Positions 26,959-36,902 of a stretch of 61,783 nt of DNA are shown here, piece by piece (the first letter of the stretch is position 1; each line of letters begins with the position of its first letter). Made by a program: the position numbers and the translations under genes. The DNA is taken from the NCBI RefSeq assembly GCF_016461715.1, contig NZ_JAEMUI010000029.1, forward strand, positions 1 to 61,783. Reading direction: 5' to 3'. The stretch comes from Marinomonas spartinae (GTDB taxonomy: Bacteria > Pseudomonadota > Gammaproteobacteria > Pseudomonadales > Marinomonadaceae). The notes beneath the pieces were generated by a model. The model saw nothing but the letters and a program-made list of their open reading frames with translations. It ran no database searches and was not told where the DNA came from.

Positions 26959-27720
26959 TTAATCGCTCAATAATGCCGCCGCGCTACCACAGAGGGTCAT
27001 AATAAACAAAAACCACTTCAAATGTTTGGGGTTGGCCTTGATGGCCATTTTCACGGCTAGGTGTGAACCGAGCATGGTACCTGAGGCGAGGATCAATCCT
27101 GGTATCCAGAGGATTTGACCATTCCAAATAAAGACGCCAAGGGCTAATGTGGTGAACCCCATGGTGCAGACCATTTTGAGCGCATTGGTTCTCACTAAAT
27201 CATAGCGTAATGTGCCTGCCAAGGCGGTGATAAGAATAAAGCCTACGCCTGCTTGTACAAAACCACCGTAGACGCCAGCGATAAATAGGGCGATCCAAGC
27301 ACTGGGTTTTTCTCTGACCTTAAAGGGTACTGTTCCTTCAGGTGGTGCAATCAAAGTTGGGCGGACAATCATTATTAACGTCATGCCTATCATGGCACTA
27401 AGCAGTAAAGGCTTGAGCCAGGTTTCTGGAGCATAGCTTGCAGCAAAAGCCCCAACCACGCCGCCAAGTAATGACGGAATCATCACGGGTAAAATGTCGG
27501 CATTATCGAGCTTTTTGGCTTTACGAAAGCCAAAGGTTGCGGTGAGGTTCTGTAAAAATACCCCTACTCGATTGGTGGCGTTGGCTATATCGGCGGGCAT
27601 GCCCATTACCATTAAAGCGGGTAAGGTGAGGTTGGAACCACCGCCCGCTAAAGTGTTGATGATACCAGCGACAAAACCTGTACCCATAAGCAGTGCAACG
27701 GTGAAAAAACTGTAGTCCAC
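26959..27720 (-). CDS. TauE/SafE-family sulfite/anion exporter
   Basis: A 253-residue inner-membrane protein with about eight helices. The TauE/SafE signatures are GFVAGIINTLAGGGSNLTLP near the N-terminus and GVYGGFVQAGVGFILI in the second repeat. These proteins move sulfite, sulfoacetate or other organic anions outward. It starts at GTG, chosen because AAGGA lies eight bases upstream and the reading frame has no better candidate. Confidence 0.88.
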   Translation of the reverse strand: MDYSFFTVALLMGTGFVAGIINTLAGGGSNLTLPALMVMGMPADIANATNRVGVFLQNLTATFGFRKAKKLDNADILPVMIPSLLGGVVGAFAASYAPETWLKPLLLSAMIGMTLIMIVRPTLIAPPEGTVPFKVREKPSAWIALFIAGVYGGFVQAGVGFILITALAGTLRYDLVRTNALKMVCTMGFTTLALGVFIWNGQILWIPGLILASGTMLGSHLAVKMAIKANPKHLKWFLFIMTLCGSAAALLSD

Positions 27721-27864
27721 TATTTAGTCCTTAAAAAAGGGAAGATGGGGAGTATAGAAAGGCTACCCTATAATGGCTGAGGAGGGAATACGCCATGCGA
27801 CCTTTGCTTTTATGGTGCATTGTGCAAAGGACGCAAGTGGTGCATTAGGAGCGGTTAGATAAGA

Positions 27865-28494
27865 TTATCGTATTTCATCCTGTAGATATCGAATAATGAA
27901 ATGTACTTCTGTCTGATTGATGGTGTGCACCAAATTAGCGATCAAATCAAAGGTGGTGTCGGCACCAAGCTTAGACAATTCCGCGTGGGCCTGTTGAGCG
28001 AACTGACTATCTATTACTGGATCTTGATCACCGTGTAAAAAGTGTATACGTGTGTTTTTCGGTGCTTTGGTCGGTCGATTAGCTAAGCGTCCTGATAACG
28101 AGATAATGCATGAGGCTAATGGATCATCAACAATTTGCGTAGAGGATAGCGACATAATAGCGCCTTGTGAAAAGCCTATTAATGTTGTCTTATCGGCGGA
28201 GACATTGGTCTGAGCTTGCCAATATTGCACGCTTTCTACAAATCGTGGCATCGCAGTAAGAATTCGCTCAAAGCGGTTTTCTTCTGTAACGCCTTGAACA
28301 GAAAACCATTGAAAGCCCTGCCCAAAATCGGATGCATCAGGTGCTTGCACCGAAATGATAGCCGCCTGATCAAATTGTCTTGCCAAGAGCTCTCCTAACG
28401 GGGCCATACTCTCTGGTGAGGCACCGACACCATGTAGTAACAGGATGAGTCGTTCGGGTGAATGGGGCAGTTGCAGTGTCATTGACGATGTCAT
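27865..28494 (-). CDS. Phospholipase/carboxylesterase-family hydrolase (YpfH-like)
   Basis: A 209-residue alpha/beta hydrolase. The oxyanion-hole segment LILLLHGVGASPESM, the nucleophile elbow GFSQGAIMSL, the acid in HGDQDPVID and the His in LVHTINQ match YpfH-type esterases. No signal peptide is present, so it is cytoplasmic. AGGAC precedes the ATG. Natural substrate unknown. Confidence 0.87.
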   Translation of the reverse strand: MTSSMTLQLPHSPERLILLLHGVGASPESMAPLGELLARQFDQAAIISVQAPDASDFGQGFQWFSVQGVTEENRFERILTAMPRFVESVQYWQAQTNVSADKTTLIGFSQGAIMSLSSTQIVDDPLASCIISLSGRLANRPTKAPKNTRIHFLHGDQDPVIDSQFAQQAHAELSKLGADTTFDLIANLVHTINQTEVHFIIRYLQDEIR

Positions 28495-28878
28495 TCTAAG
28501 TCCTCTGCTGTTAGTAAAAGAGGTGTTTTACTAAGGTTTATTCCAAGTCATGTATTTTTATTAGTATGACATTAATCTCTTTTAACTTCATGTCACACAT
28601 TGTCACATTGATGGTGTTTTATTCTTGGTAAGCCAATGTCTGAAAAGGCTTTGCTAGAAGCAGTCCTTCTGATAATTTGTCAGAGGCCACTTATGGTAAC
28701 TGATTGATCAAATACAATATCGCAGAGCGTAGTATCATGGCCGAGCTTATTAAACATGCTCTCAAAGAGAAATGGTTTAAATAAAGTCGACTCTTGGCTA
28801 TTGATAAACAATCTATATATTGCTTGTTTTTTTCTTTGAGGAAAGGATATTCTGCTATACATAATCATAGGGAGCTTT
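28495..28878. other. 384-bp region upstream of the chemoreceptor
   Basis: It separates the esterase gene from a small upstream frame and the chemoreceptor. Two nearby TGTCACA copies occur around 28590-28610. A minus-strand frame at 28680-28868 has no support from motifs or ribosome site. No clear promoter was identified. Confidence 0.4.
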
Positions 28879-28932
28879 ATGAAAAATTGGATAAAAACTC
28901 GTTATTTTATCAACAATTGGGGCTTTAAATGA
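28879..28932 (+). CDS. Possible 17-residue leader peptide coupled to the chemoreceptor
   Basis: A short frame, MKNWIKTRYFINNWGFK, begins at an ATG with a strong GGGAG site four bases upstream, and its TGA overlaps the ATG of the downstream chemoreceptor (ATGA). The chemoreceptor itself has only a weak GGGG-containing site. This suggests translational coupling; the peptide has no recognised family. Confidence 0.45.
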   Translation: MKNWIKTRYFINNWGFK

Positions 28933-30893
28933 CCATACGAAAAAAGATCATCGCACTTTTGTTGGCTGGCGTGATATTTCCAGTCCTCATTGTATCGCTC
29001 ATCGTCATCAGTCAGGTCCGCTCTGATGCTGAGACGCGATTTGAACAGCAAAGCCAAACGGAAATGGGCTACGTGGACGCCTTATTTTCCATGTATCTGA
29101 ATAACTTATCAGAAAATGCGGCTTTTTTTGCTCGCACTAACGAGCTGACACAACTTACCCCAGGCAGTATTTTCAGCTACGCTGATAAGCCCGTACAAAA
29201 GATGACGCCGTTATCAAACTCACCTTTGGAAAAAAAGGCATTTGAATTAATGGATGCCTTTGGTCAAACCCACCCAGATTTAGCCTATATTTGGTTAGGC
29301 TCAAACGATAAAGGTTATTTGCAATGGCCTCAAAGCAATAGTGTCGATCACTATAATCCGTTGGAGAGGAGTTGGTATAAACTCTCCATAAACGATAACA
29401 GTGGTAAGCCTGTTCGTATTCCTGCTTATCGAGACGCATTTACAGGTGCTCCTTTAGTGGATTATGTACAACGATTCGATGGAAAAGACGGCTTTTATGG
29501 CTCCGTTGGGGTCGATGTGACGCTTAAAAAACTGACGGAGTTACTAGCAACCGTCAAATTTGGGGGCGACGGGTATGTGGTCATGGTGGAAGACTCCGGG
29601 ACGGTTTTAGCTGACCCTTCTAATCCGAAGAACAACTTCAAATCCATTAACGATGCGTCCCGTCCATACAGCCAAGTGACATCGGAAAAATCACTGCAGA
29701 AAATCATCATAGATGGTCATACTTGGTTTGCCAGTATGCATATATCCCCTAAATTAGGTTGGAAATTCATCGGTTTAATCCCCAGCAGTGCGGTTTACGC
29801 TCAGGCGAATCATCTGATGTGGGTGACCATCGGTGTGGCGGCGGTGATGATTGTCATTTTTGTGATTTTGGGGATGTTATTAACCAATCTTGTTGTTCGT
29901 CCTATTAATGTCATGGCTGAACGGTTAACGAATATTAGCCATGGTGAGGGGGATCTGACCCAACGCTTAGCGATTGAGTCTAAAGATGAGTCGGCGCAAA
30001 TGGCCGAAGCCTTTAATCAGTTTGTGGCGTCAATTGACGATATTGTCGGACACTCTAAAGGCTCATGCGAGAAAATTGCCAATGTTGCCCATCAATCCGA
30101 GTCATTAGCGGCAGAAATGAGTGATGTTGCTTCCCATCAAGTGAATTCGGTGGATCATGTTTCTACCGCGTTTAATGAAATGGTGGCGACCGCCAACGAA
30201 GTCGCCTCTAATTGTAACAACGCGGCAAGTGCTGCTGAACACAGTGAAACTCAGGTTCAACATGGTAATAAGCTCATTCAGCAAACCATGGACTCCCTGC
30301 GTCAGTTAGAGAGTGAGTTAAACAGTTCTAATGAGTCTATGAAGACCTTGTCAGAAGAGTCGAATAACATTGTGGGGATTCTGGATACCATCAAAGCCAT
30401 CGCAGAACAAACTAACTTACTAGCTTTGAACGCGGCGATTGAGGCGGCGAGAGCCGGTGAACAAGGTCGTGGCTTTGCTGTGGTCGCGGATGAAGTGCGC
30501 ACCTTGGCGGGTCGTACAGCGGAATCGACCGAAGAGATTGATAAATTGGTCAATCGATTGCAGGAACAAACGGGTATTGCTGCTAGTAAGATGGGTCAAA
30601 GTGTTATGGTTGCTAAAGGATCAGTGGATTTAGCTTCACAGACCTACACTGTGTTTGAGCAAATTTTAGCGTCAGTATTAACTATTAAAGACATGATGAT
30701 TCAAATCAGTGCTTCTGCAGAAGAGCAGCACTTAGTTGCCGAAGAGATTAATACCAATGTGATGGTGATTCACGATGGAACGGTGAAGACCAATACTCTT
30801 GCGGAGCAAGTGTCACAAACGGCCTCTATGCTGAATGAATTATCTCAGGAGCTTCAAGGTATGGTGGCGAGATTTAAGTCGACTAAATTTTAG
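28929..30893 (+). CDS. Methyl-accepting chemotaxis protein with periplasmic double-Cache domain
   Basis: A 654-residue transmembrane chemoreceptor: helix 1 at about 7-28, a dCache ligand domain (PLERSWYKLSINDNSGKP, then RFDGKDGFYGSVGVDVTL), helix 2 near 297-320, HAMP, and a signalling hairpin whose tip is EQTNLLALNAAIEAARAGEQ. The DGKDGFYGSVGVDV pattern is common in amine and amino-acid sensing Cache domains, but the ligand is unknown. It ends at a strong terminator. Confidence 0.93.
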   Translation: MTIRKKIIALLLAGVIFPVLIVSLIVISQVRSDAETRFEQQSQTEMGYVDALFSMYLNNLSENAAFFARTNELTQLTPGSIFSYADKPVQKMTPLSNSPLEKKAFELMDAFGQTHPDLAYIWLGSNDKGYLQWPQSNSVDHYNPLERSWYKLSINDNSGKPVRIPAYRDAFTGAPLVDYVQRFDGKDGFYGSVGVDVTLKKLTELLATVKFGGDGYVVMVEDSGTVLADPSNPKNNFKSINDASRPYSQVTSEKSLQKIIIDGHTWFASMHISPKLGWKFIGLIPSSAVYAQANHLMWVTIGVAAVMIVIFVILGMLLTNLVVRPINVMAERLTNISHGEGDLTQRLAIESKDESAQMAEAFNQFVASIDDIVGHSKGSCEKIANVAHQSESLAAEMSDVASHQVNSVDHVSTAFNEMVATANEVASNCNNAASAAEHSETQVQHGNKLIQQTMDSLRQLESELNSSNESMKTLSEESNNIVGILDTIKAIAEQTNLLALNAAIEAARAGEQGRGFAVVADEVRTLAGRTAESTEEIDKLVNRLQEQTGIAASKMGQSVMVAKGSVDLASQTYTVFEQILASVLTIKDMMIQISASAEEQHLVAEEINTNVMVIHDGTVKTNTLAEQVSQTASMLNELSQELQGMVARFKSTKF

Positions 30894-30908
30894 TATATCC
30901 ATGGATGA

Positions 30909-30945
30909 AAAAAGCCCTGTTGCCCCATGGTAACAGGGCTTTTTG
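30909..30945 (+). terminator. Intrinsic terminator after the first chemoreceptor
   Basis: The stem AAAAAGCCCTGTT / AACAGGGCTTTTT encloses a CCATGG-containing loop and is preceded by A and followed by T tracts, so it may act in both directions. Confidence 0.9.
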
Positions 30946-31079
30946 GTCTGTGGCGTGTGGCAGGTTCTGTGTTCCCATCAAAAAAATACTTGTTCAGTTT
31001 TCGGTTGTGGAATTCAGTCGGTACCCTATAACCTTATTAACACGGGATCAAACACGATGTTGATAGGTGGCGTTGTGTA

Positions 31080-32318
31080 ATGGACCAAACTTTGACTGAT
31101 GAGAGAAGTGCCATGTTAATCACTGATGAAAAACAAGCAGATTGTTACTACAAGGCTTTGATTGAGCGCGACCCTAGTTTTGTGGGAGCATTTTTTGTGG
31201 CGGTAAAAACCACGTCCATTTTTTGTATTGCCACCTGTCGAGCGCGTAAACCCAAGCGTAACAATGTGCTGTTCTATACGGACTTAAAGGAAACCATGGC
31301 AGCTGGTTTTCGGCCATGCAAGGTCTGTAAACCGACAGAAAACACCCATGAAGCCCCTCATGAAGTGCAAATCGCGATAAATTTGGTGCGCGATTGTCCG
31401 AAAGCGAAAATCACCGATGAGCAACTTGAACAAGCGGGCATTCGGCCTATTTTCCTAAGACGTTGGTTTAATCAACATTATGGAATGACTTTCCAAACAT
31501 TTCAGCGCATGTATCGCATTAATTTCGCCTATGAAGAGCTGCGCCAAGGAAAACAAACCACGCAAACAGCGTTTGACCATGGTTATGAGTCGTTAAGTGG
31601 CTTTGGTTATACCTTTAAGAAATTGGTAGGGCGCTCCCCCAAAGCGTCATTAGAGCAGGATGTAATCTTGCTTGATCGGCTGACTACCCCACTTGGGCCT
31701 ATGTTTGTGGGGGCCACCAAACGGGGGATTTGTTTGTTAGAGTTCGTCGACCGACGTATGTTAGAAACGGAATTTAAAGATCTACAACGCTACCTGAAAG
31801 CTCCTATCATGGCTGGTGTGAATGAGCATATGTTATTGGCCAAGCAGCAATTGGAGGAATACTTTGCGGGAGAACGACGTGACTTTAGTGTCGCGTTAGA
31901 CACGCCTGGGACGGATTTCCAGAACGCCGTATGGCAAGCCTTGCAACAGATTCCCTGTGGTCATACCGCCAGCTATCAGCATCAAGCCTCGTTAATTGGT
32001 AACCCCAAAGCGGTGCGGGCTGTCGCATCGGCCAATGGGGCGAACCGCGTTTCGATTATGATTCCTTGCCACCGTGTGATAGGTAAAGATGGCAGCTTAA
32101 CAGGCTACGGTGGCGGATTAGAAAGAAAGCGCTGGCTGCTGGATCACGAGCGTAACATGCAATGTCCATTACGCGGATCGATCCGTTATGCGGATGATGA
32201 AAGCCAAAATGCCAGCAATGGTCGCGACAGCCACTACGCCATTCCAGCCGATCAAAGCCAGAGCTTGGCTGCCCAGAACCGAACCGATGGACATGCCAAT
32301 AAACATCCCAGTAAATAG
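31080..32318 (+). CDS. ada: Bifunctional DNA methylation repair activator Ada, with C-terminal extension
   Basis: A 412-residue protein. The N-terminal zinc and methylphosphotriester domain has Cys49, Cys53, Cys80 and Cys83 with the exact spacing of E. coli Ada; an AraC-type helix-turn-helix spans about 100-190; the O6-alkylguanine methyltransferase domain has acceptor Cys330 in IPCHRVIG. Ada normally ends about 30 residues after this motif, near 32165. Here the frame continues about 50 residues to 32318, antisense to the end of the convergent MFS gene. The ATG at 31113 is an alternative start. Confidence 0.9.
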   Translation: MDQTLTDERSAMLITDEKQADCYYKALIERDPSFVGAFFVAVKTTSIFCIATCRARKPKRNNVLFYTDLKETMAAGFRPCKVCKPTENTHEAPHEVQIAINLVRDCPKAKITDEQLEQAGIRPIFLRRWFNQHYGMTFQTFQRMYRINFAYEELRQGKQTTQTAFDHGYESLSGFGYTFKKLVGRSPKASLEQDVILLDRLTTPLGPMFVGATKRGICLLEFVDRRMLETEFKDLQRYLKAPIMAGVNEHMLLAKQQLEEYFAGERRDFSVALDTPGTDFQNAVWQALQQIPCGHTASYQHQASLIGNPKAVRAVASANGANRVSIMIPCHRVIGKDGSLTGYGGGLERKRWLLDHERNMQCPLRGSIRYADDESQNASNGRDSHYAIPADQSQSLAAQNRTDGHANKHPSK

Positions 32319-33380
32319 CAGGGCATTGAGGCGGCCACGAGCGGCGGGATCAAGGCCGTATACCAGAGATTGGTGGGAAACCAGGGTAGCCTGTATCCCT
32401 AAATCAAACCCCAGTGCACTGACAATGATCAGCACAATTTGACCGTTTATAGGGAAATAGGGCAATAAAAACATAATGGCGAATGAAATCGTGAAAAGAG
32501 CGCAACCTATTTGTGTGACACGGGCTGGGCCACTTTTGTCCGCTAGTGTTCCCGCTAATGGGGCTGCTAATGCCCCTGCTGCACCCGCTAAGCCAAATGC
32601 TCCAGCGACAGCACTGCCTAGGCCATAGTGTGTGTGAAGCATCACCGCAAGGGTGGACCAGAAAGCACTAAAGCCAACCGATAACAGGCCTTGCGCGAAT
32701 GCCGCACGACGCAGCTCATCATGGCGCTTCCATAGTGTCAGCATGGATTTTAATAATCCTGGATAGCTTAAATTGGAATGTACCTCGAATGTGGGTAAAA
32801 TGCGCCACAAACTCAAGCCAATGAGCAAAATGCTTAATGCGGCCAATTGATACATAGCTTGCCAGCCCAAATATTGGCTTACCGCACCACTGATCACGCG
32901 TGATAAAAGAATCCCAACCAGTAAGCCTGTCATAACCGTGCCAACCGTTTTCCCCCGCTTAGCTTCTGGTGCTAAGTTCGCTGCTGCGGGCACGATATCT
33001 TGTGCCATGGTCGCCATGATGCCGATGGCTAAACTGGCCACTAATACGTTATTCAGGCTTGGCATAATTGAGCATAAGAACAGAGCCAATGCTAAGAGTA
33101 GGCTTTTGATGGCAATGACTTTACGTCGATCAAAACGATCTCCCAGGGGGATCAGAAACAGAATGCCTAAGGCGTAGCCGACTTGCGTGAACGTTGGAAT
33201 AAACCCTGTGGCGCTGACATCGGCATGAAACGTCGCGCCAATATTACCCAGCATGGGTTGGTTGTAATAAATGGAGGCAACACTGAGCCCCGCACCGGTT
33301 GCCATGGTAAACACAAGGCTTTTGGATAAAGGGGGAGTTTGTGGTGTAGCGGCATTATCCATGGTTCTTTGCAATGACAT
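32169..33380 (-). CDS. MFS transporter, DHA1 family
   Basis: A 403-residue transporter with 12 predicted helices. It has IYYNQPMLGNIGATF in helix 1 and the motif-A loop PLGDRFDRRKVIAI, plus PLAGTLADKSGPARV in the second half. It probably exports small molecules; the substrate is unknown. The 3' end overlaps the extended 3' end of ada by 150 bp. A LysR gene is divergent across 109 bp and is its likely regulator. Confidence 0.87.
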   Translation of the reverse strand: MSLQRTMDNAATPQTPPLSKSLVFTMATGAGLSVASIYYNQPMLGNIGATFHADVSATGFIPTFTQVGYALGILFLIPLGDRFDRRKVIAIKSLLLALALFLCSIMPSLNNVLVASLAIGIMATMAQDIVPAAANLAPEAKRGKTVGTVMTGLLVGILLSRVISGAVSQYLGWQAMYQLAALSILLIGLSLWRILPTFEVHSNLSYPGLLKSMLTLWKRHDELRRAAFAQGLLSVGFSAFWSTLAVMLHTHYGLGSAVAGAFGLAGAAGALAAPLAGTLADKSGPARVTQIGCALFTISFAIMFLLPYFPINGQIVLIIVSALGFDLGIQATLVSHQSLVYGLDPAARGRLNALLFTGMFIGMSIGSVLGSQALALIGWNGVVAVATIAGILAFIIRITDRSA

Positions 33381-33489
33381 GACGGCTTCATCTCTGAGTG
33401 AATGATTTGAATGGGAATGCGGCTATTTTTAATGTATTGGCATTATTTTGGTAGCCAGCTCATAGGTAAAACGGTTATACATAACTCGT

Positions 33490-34434
33490 ATGAAGATATC
33501 AAAACTCGGTAGCATCGACCGTATAGAACTGATGCAAACTTATGTCCGAATTGTAGAAAGTGGCAGCTTATCGGCGGCGGCGAATCAACTTGGTACTTCC
33601 CAGCCAACCATTAGCCGACGCTTGCAGTCTCTAGAGAACCTGCTCGGTACAAAACTGATTTTGCGAACCACCCATGCAATGAAACTGACTGACGATGGGG
33701 AGCGTTGTTACCAGCATGCAAAAACCTTAATTGACGGTTGGAATGCCCTCGAAGACGACGTTAATAACGCCAAAGACGAGCCTGTTGGTACTTTGCGGGT
33801 AAGGGCGCCCCATGCCTTTGGACAAGATCAGCTTATTGTGCCGTTAGTCGACTATTTAAATCGCTACAACAATATGTCAGTGGAATGGATGCTTAACGAT
33901 CATTCTCCCGACTTTATCAATGATGGTATTGATTGCGCGATTCATGTAGGGGAGCTGACTGATCCCTCTATGGTGGCCGTTTTATTGGCGGAAATACCTC
34001 GGATTGTTGTGGCATCGCCCCAATTATTGAGGCAATTCCCTGAGATTCAGCAGGTTCAGGACTTGGCTGTTTTGCCTTGGATTGCGCTGAGCACGTTTTA
34101 CCGCACGAAGGTGATACTGCAAAGTGATCGTAACCATGATTTCTATCAACTAACGATCTCCCCAAAACTCAGCACCGATAGTCTGTACGCTATGCGTCAT
34201 GCTCTTTTGTCAGGGCTCGGAGCAGGGGTGGCTTCTGCTTGGGTGGTCAACGATGACATTGCCGCAGGTAGTTTGGTGCATTTACTGCCACAGTGGCACG
34301 CTACTCCCTTGCCTGTGTACCTTATTTACCCTTATGCAAGCTACTATCCAGCACGTCTACGAACGTTTCTCGACATTATAAGAGACGCTATGCCAACGCT
34401 TGTCGGGACAAGGCCGCCTTCTAAAATGGGTTAG
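33490..34434 (+). CDS. LysR-family transcriptional regulator
   Basis: A 314-residue LysR protein: helix-turn-helix at about 10-70 (LMQTYVRIVESGSLSAAANQ, then LGTSQPTISRRLQSLENLLG), followed by a periplasmic-binding-protein-like effector domain. It is divergent from the MFS transporter gene, whose expression it probably controls. Confidence 0.9.
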   Translation: MKISKLGSIDRIELMQTYVRIVESGSLSAAANQLGTSQPTISRRLQSLENLLGTKLILRTTHAMKLTDDGERCYQHAKTLIDGWNALEDDVNNAKDEPVGTLRVRAPHAFGQDQLIVPLVDYLNRYNNMSVEWMLNDHSPDFINDGIDCAIHVGELTDPSMVAVLLAEIPRIVVASPQLLRQFPEIQQVQDLAVLPWIALSTFYRTKVILQSDRNHDFYQLTISPKLSTDSLYAMRHALLSGLGAGVASAWVVNDDIAAGSLVHLLPQWHATPLPVYLIYPYASYYPARLRTFLDIIRDAMPTLVGTRPPSKMG

Positions 34435-34771
34435 CATTTTCATTCATTGTTTTCATTCATATAGTGTTGTTCTGGTTTTAAATTATTATTTTATTGAGGC
34501 GTTTGAGCTGACTCTTTTAAATAAAACAAAAATTAATTCTGACTATTTAGTTAATTTTTTACCAAAATTTTGATAAGAAGTTACTGCCATTCATTACAAA
34601 AATCCTACAGTATGATTTAAACAAAGAGTCTACAGTATAATTGATATAAAAAATTCTAATGCATATCGAGTTTCAACCTATCCTATTTTGGATGTCGTTT
34701 TATTATAAGAATATGCTTTTTAGTAACAGGGAAGTTTGGACAGTATAGTCAATTTGACCTGAGGTGCCTCA
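34435..34771. other. 337-bp AT-rich region with a direct repeat, upstream of the second chemoreceptor
   Basis: Two near-identical 13-mers, CTACAGTATGATT (34605-34617) and CTACAGTATAATT (34630-34642), lie 25 bp apart. The second contains a good -10 box (TATAAT at 34636-34641). They could be tandem promoter or regulator sites for the chemoreceptor gene. No gene is seen. Confidence 0.4.
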
Positions 34772-36877
34772 ATGTCTAAATTCAGTATCAGAGTAAAGCT
34801 GGTGGTAATAACAGGCGTCTTTTTTGCTTGTCTTATCAGTGTACTTATTTATTTATCAGCTCACTCTATTCGCTCGTTAAGCAACTTTTCTTCCAATGAG
34901 TTAAAAGTGTACCAAGAAGAACAAGCGGGGCTTTCACTTGAGTCTGCCGCTGCTGAGGTGCGATCCCAAGTGTCCAGTTATCTGGGTAATACCGCAGCGG
35001 TTGTTTCAAGCTTTGCTAAAGTTTTAGCGGATACGGCAGTAGGCAATGGCGGTGTTCCTTTTGCTCGTCAAAAAGTCAAAGATATGAACCTATCTTTACT
35101 AAAAAGTTCACCGAATATGGACGCGTTGTATGCGCAATTTGAGCCGAATGGATACGATGGAAAAGATAAAGAGTCGATGGGAACAGGGGATCATACATCA
35201 TCTGTTGGTACATTAGACACTTATTGGTTAAAAGGTGATGACGGTAAATATATTTACAGTACGGGAGATCCCGCCCTTAAATATGTTCAGGATAAAGATG
35301 AAAATGGCGTTCGAGTATCGGAATGGTATTTGTGTCCGATGGACACAAAAAAAGCGTGTTTGTTAGACCCTTATTTATTTGAGCTGACAAGTGGGCAAAA
35401 AGTATTAATGACTACTTATTCAGCCCCCATTTTGGCTGATGGAAAGTTTATCGGCATGGTGGGCGCGGATATCAATTTGTCTGCGATTCAAAAAAAGCTA
35501 AATCAGCTAACCGACAATTTGTTTGGCGGTGCTGGTAATATCACTATTGTCAGTGAAAAAGGGTTGATAGTAGGATCCAGCGAATTGCCTGATGCAATTG
35601 GTAAAAACATTAACAAGACAGGGTTGACGTTTGCGGGTCAGAAAACAGGGCTAAAAAAAGGGGAAAAGCAATGGGTATACAGTGACAGTATGACCATCAA
35701 CGCGGCACCCAATGTCTGGAAAATTTATGTCTCCGTTCCCACTTCTGACTTATTGGCGCCCGTGACCAAAATGTCCGGTCAACTTGATGATAAAACACAA
35801 AGCTCAATCACCTTGTTTGTTGGTTTGTCTATTGGGCTTTTACTTGTTGGGCTGGTACTGGTCTTTTTAGTTGTCAATACAGTGACCTCACCACTGCGCA
35901 GCATTGCTCTACGAATGGAAAAATTGGCCTCCGAGGAAGGGGATTTAACCCAGCGTCTCGATACGCAAAAACATTTAGAACTTATGTTGTTGGCGCAAGG
36001 GTTTAATCAGTTCACCGGGAAATTGCAGAACATGATTACTCGCCTGATCCAGCAGCGAGATGTTGTTGCCATGACGAATGATGAGTTTACCAAGGCGACC
36101 ACGATTGCCCATCAGTCCACTGTCATGCAGGCAGAACAGATACATTCTGTGGTTACTGCTGTCACAGAAATGTCCAGCTCTGCAACAGAGGTGGCCACAC
36201 TGGCTCGGGATAATGGACAAGCGGCGACGGACATTAGTCAGTACCTAACCGAGTCATTTGAGCTTGTTCAATCGAATCGACAAATGGTTGAAGGCCTTGC
36301 AAAACAGTTAAACGATGCCAGTAATCAAGTTGCACAAGTGTCCCAACGCAGTGATTCAATTTACAGTATTTTGGATACTATTCGAGCCATTGCAGAACAA
36401 ACTAACCTATTGGCCTTGAATGCCGCTATTGAAGCTGCTCGGGCCGGTGAGCAAGGTCGAGGCTTTGCCGTGGTCGCTGACGAAGTGCGTAACCTAGCAG
36501 CACGGACTCAAGAATCAACAGAAGAGGTAGATGGGTTAATCAAAGGCTTGCAGCAGGATGTTCAATCGGCTGTGGAGTTGATTATGAAAAGCCAAGAAAA
36601 TGCTCAGCAAACAGTTGCCTCATCGATTGAAAGTGCAGAAAAATTGGGTGTAGTAAACGAAAGAGTGGCTGGGATTTCAGATAATACGATTCAAGTAGCG
36701 TCTGCCGCAGAGCAACAATCGAATGTGGCGGAAGACATTAACCGGAATTTGATTGGTATCAATGAGTCTTCCGCGAAGCTTAAAGACATTGTAAGTGAAC
36801 TAGAAAGCAGTAATGTCAATAGTTCTAAAGCGGTAGCGGAATTAACCGCTATTTTGTCTTTGCTAAAAGTGAAGTAA
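34772..36877 (+). CDS. Methyl-accepting chemotaxis protein with large periplasmic Cache domain
   Basis: A 701-residue transmembrane chemoreceptor. Helix 1 is at about 8-29, a large double-Cache sensor follows (SMGTGDHTSSVGTLDTYWLK, VLMTTYSAPILADGKFIGMV), helix 2 lies near 350-370, then HAMP (LTQRLDTQKH) and a signalling hairpin with tip EQTNLLALNAAIEAARAGEQ. The sensor is unlike that of the first chemoreceptor, so the ligand differs. It is monocistronic and ends in a terminator. Confidence 0.93.
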   Translation: MSKFSIRVKLVVITGVFFACLISVLIYLSAHSIRSLSNFSSNELKVYQEEQAGLSLESAAAEVRSQVSSYLGNTAAVVSSFAKVLADTAVGNGGVPFARQKVKDMNLSLLKSSPNMDALYAQFEPNGYDGKDKESMGTGDHTSSVGTLDTYWLKGDDGKYIYSTGDPALKYVQDKDENGVRVSEWYLCPMDTKKACLLDPYLFELTSGQKVLMTTYSAPILADGKFIGMVGADINLSAIQKKLNQLTDNLFGGAGNITIVSEKGLIVGSSELPDAIGKNINKTGLTFAGQKTGLKKGEKQWVYSDSMTINAAPNVWKIYVSVPTSDLLAPVTKMSGQLDDKTQSSITLFVGLSIGLLLVGLVLVFLVVNTVTSPLRSIALRMEKLASEEGDLTQRLDTQKHLELMLLAQGFNQFTGKLQNMITRLIQQRDVVAMTNDEFTKATTIAHQSTVMQAEQIHSVVTAVTEMSSSATEVATLARDNGQAATDISQYLTESFELVQSNRQMVEGLAKQLNDASNQVAQVSQRSDSIYSILDTIRAIAEQTNLLALNAAIEAARAGEQGRGFAVVADEVRNLAARTQESTEEVDGLIKGLQQDVQSAVELIMKSQENAQQTVASSIESAEKLGVVNERVAGISDNTIQVASAAEQQSNVAEDINRNLIGINESSAKLKDIVSELESSNVNSSKAVAELTAILSLLKVK

Positions 36878-36902
36878 TTAGCTGCTGATGGCTTCCTTTT
36901 AT

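Noticed and set aside
28680..28868. Minus-strand 62-residue frame between the esterase and the chemoreceptor
   Set aside because: No ribosome site, no family motif and low-complexity composition.
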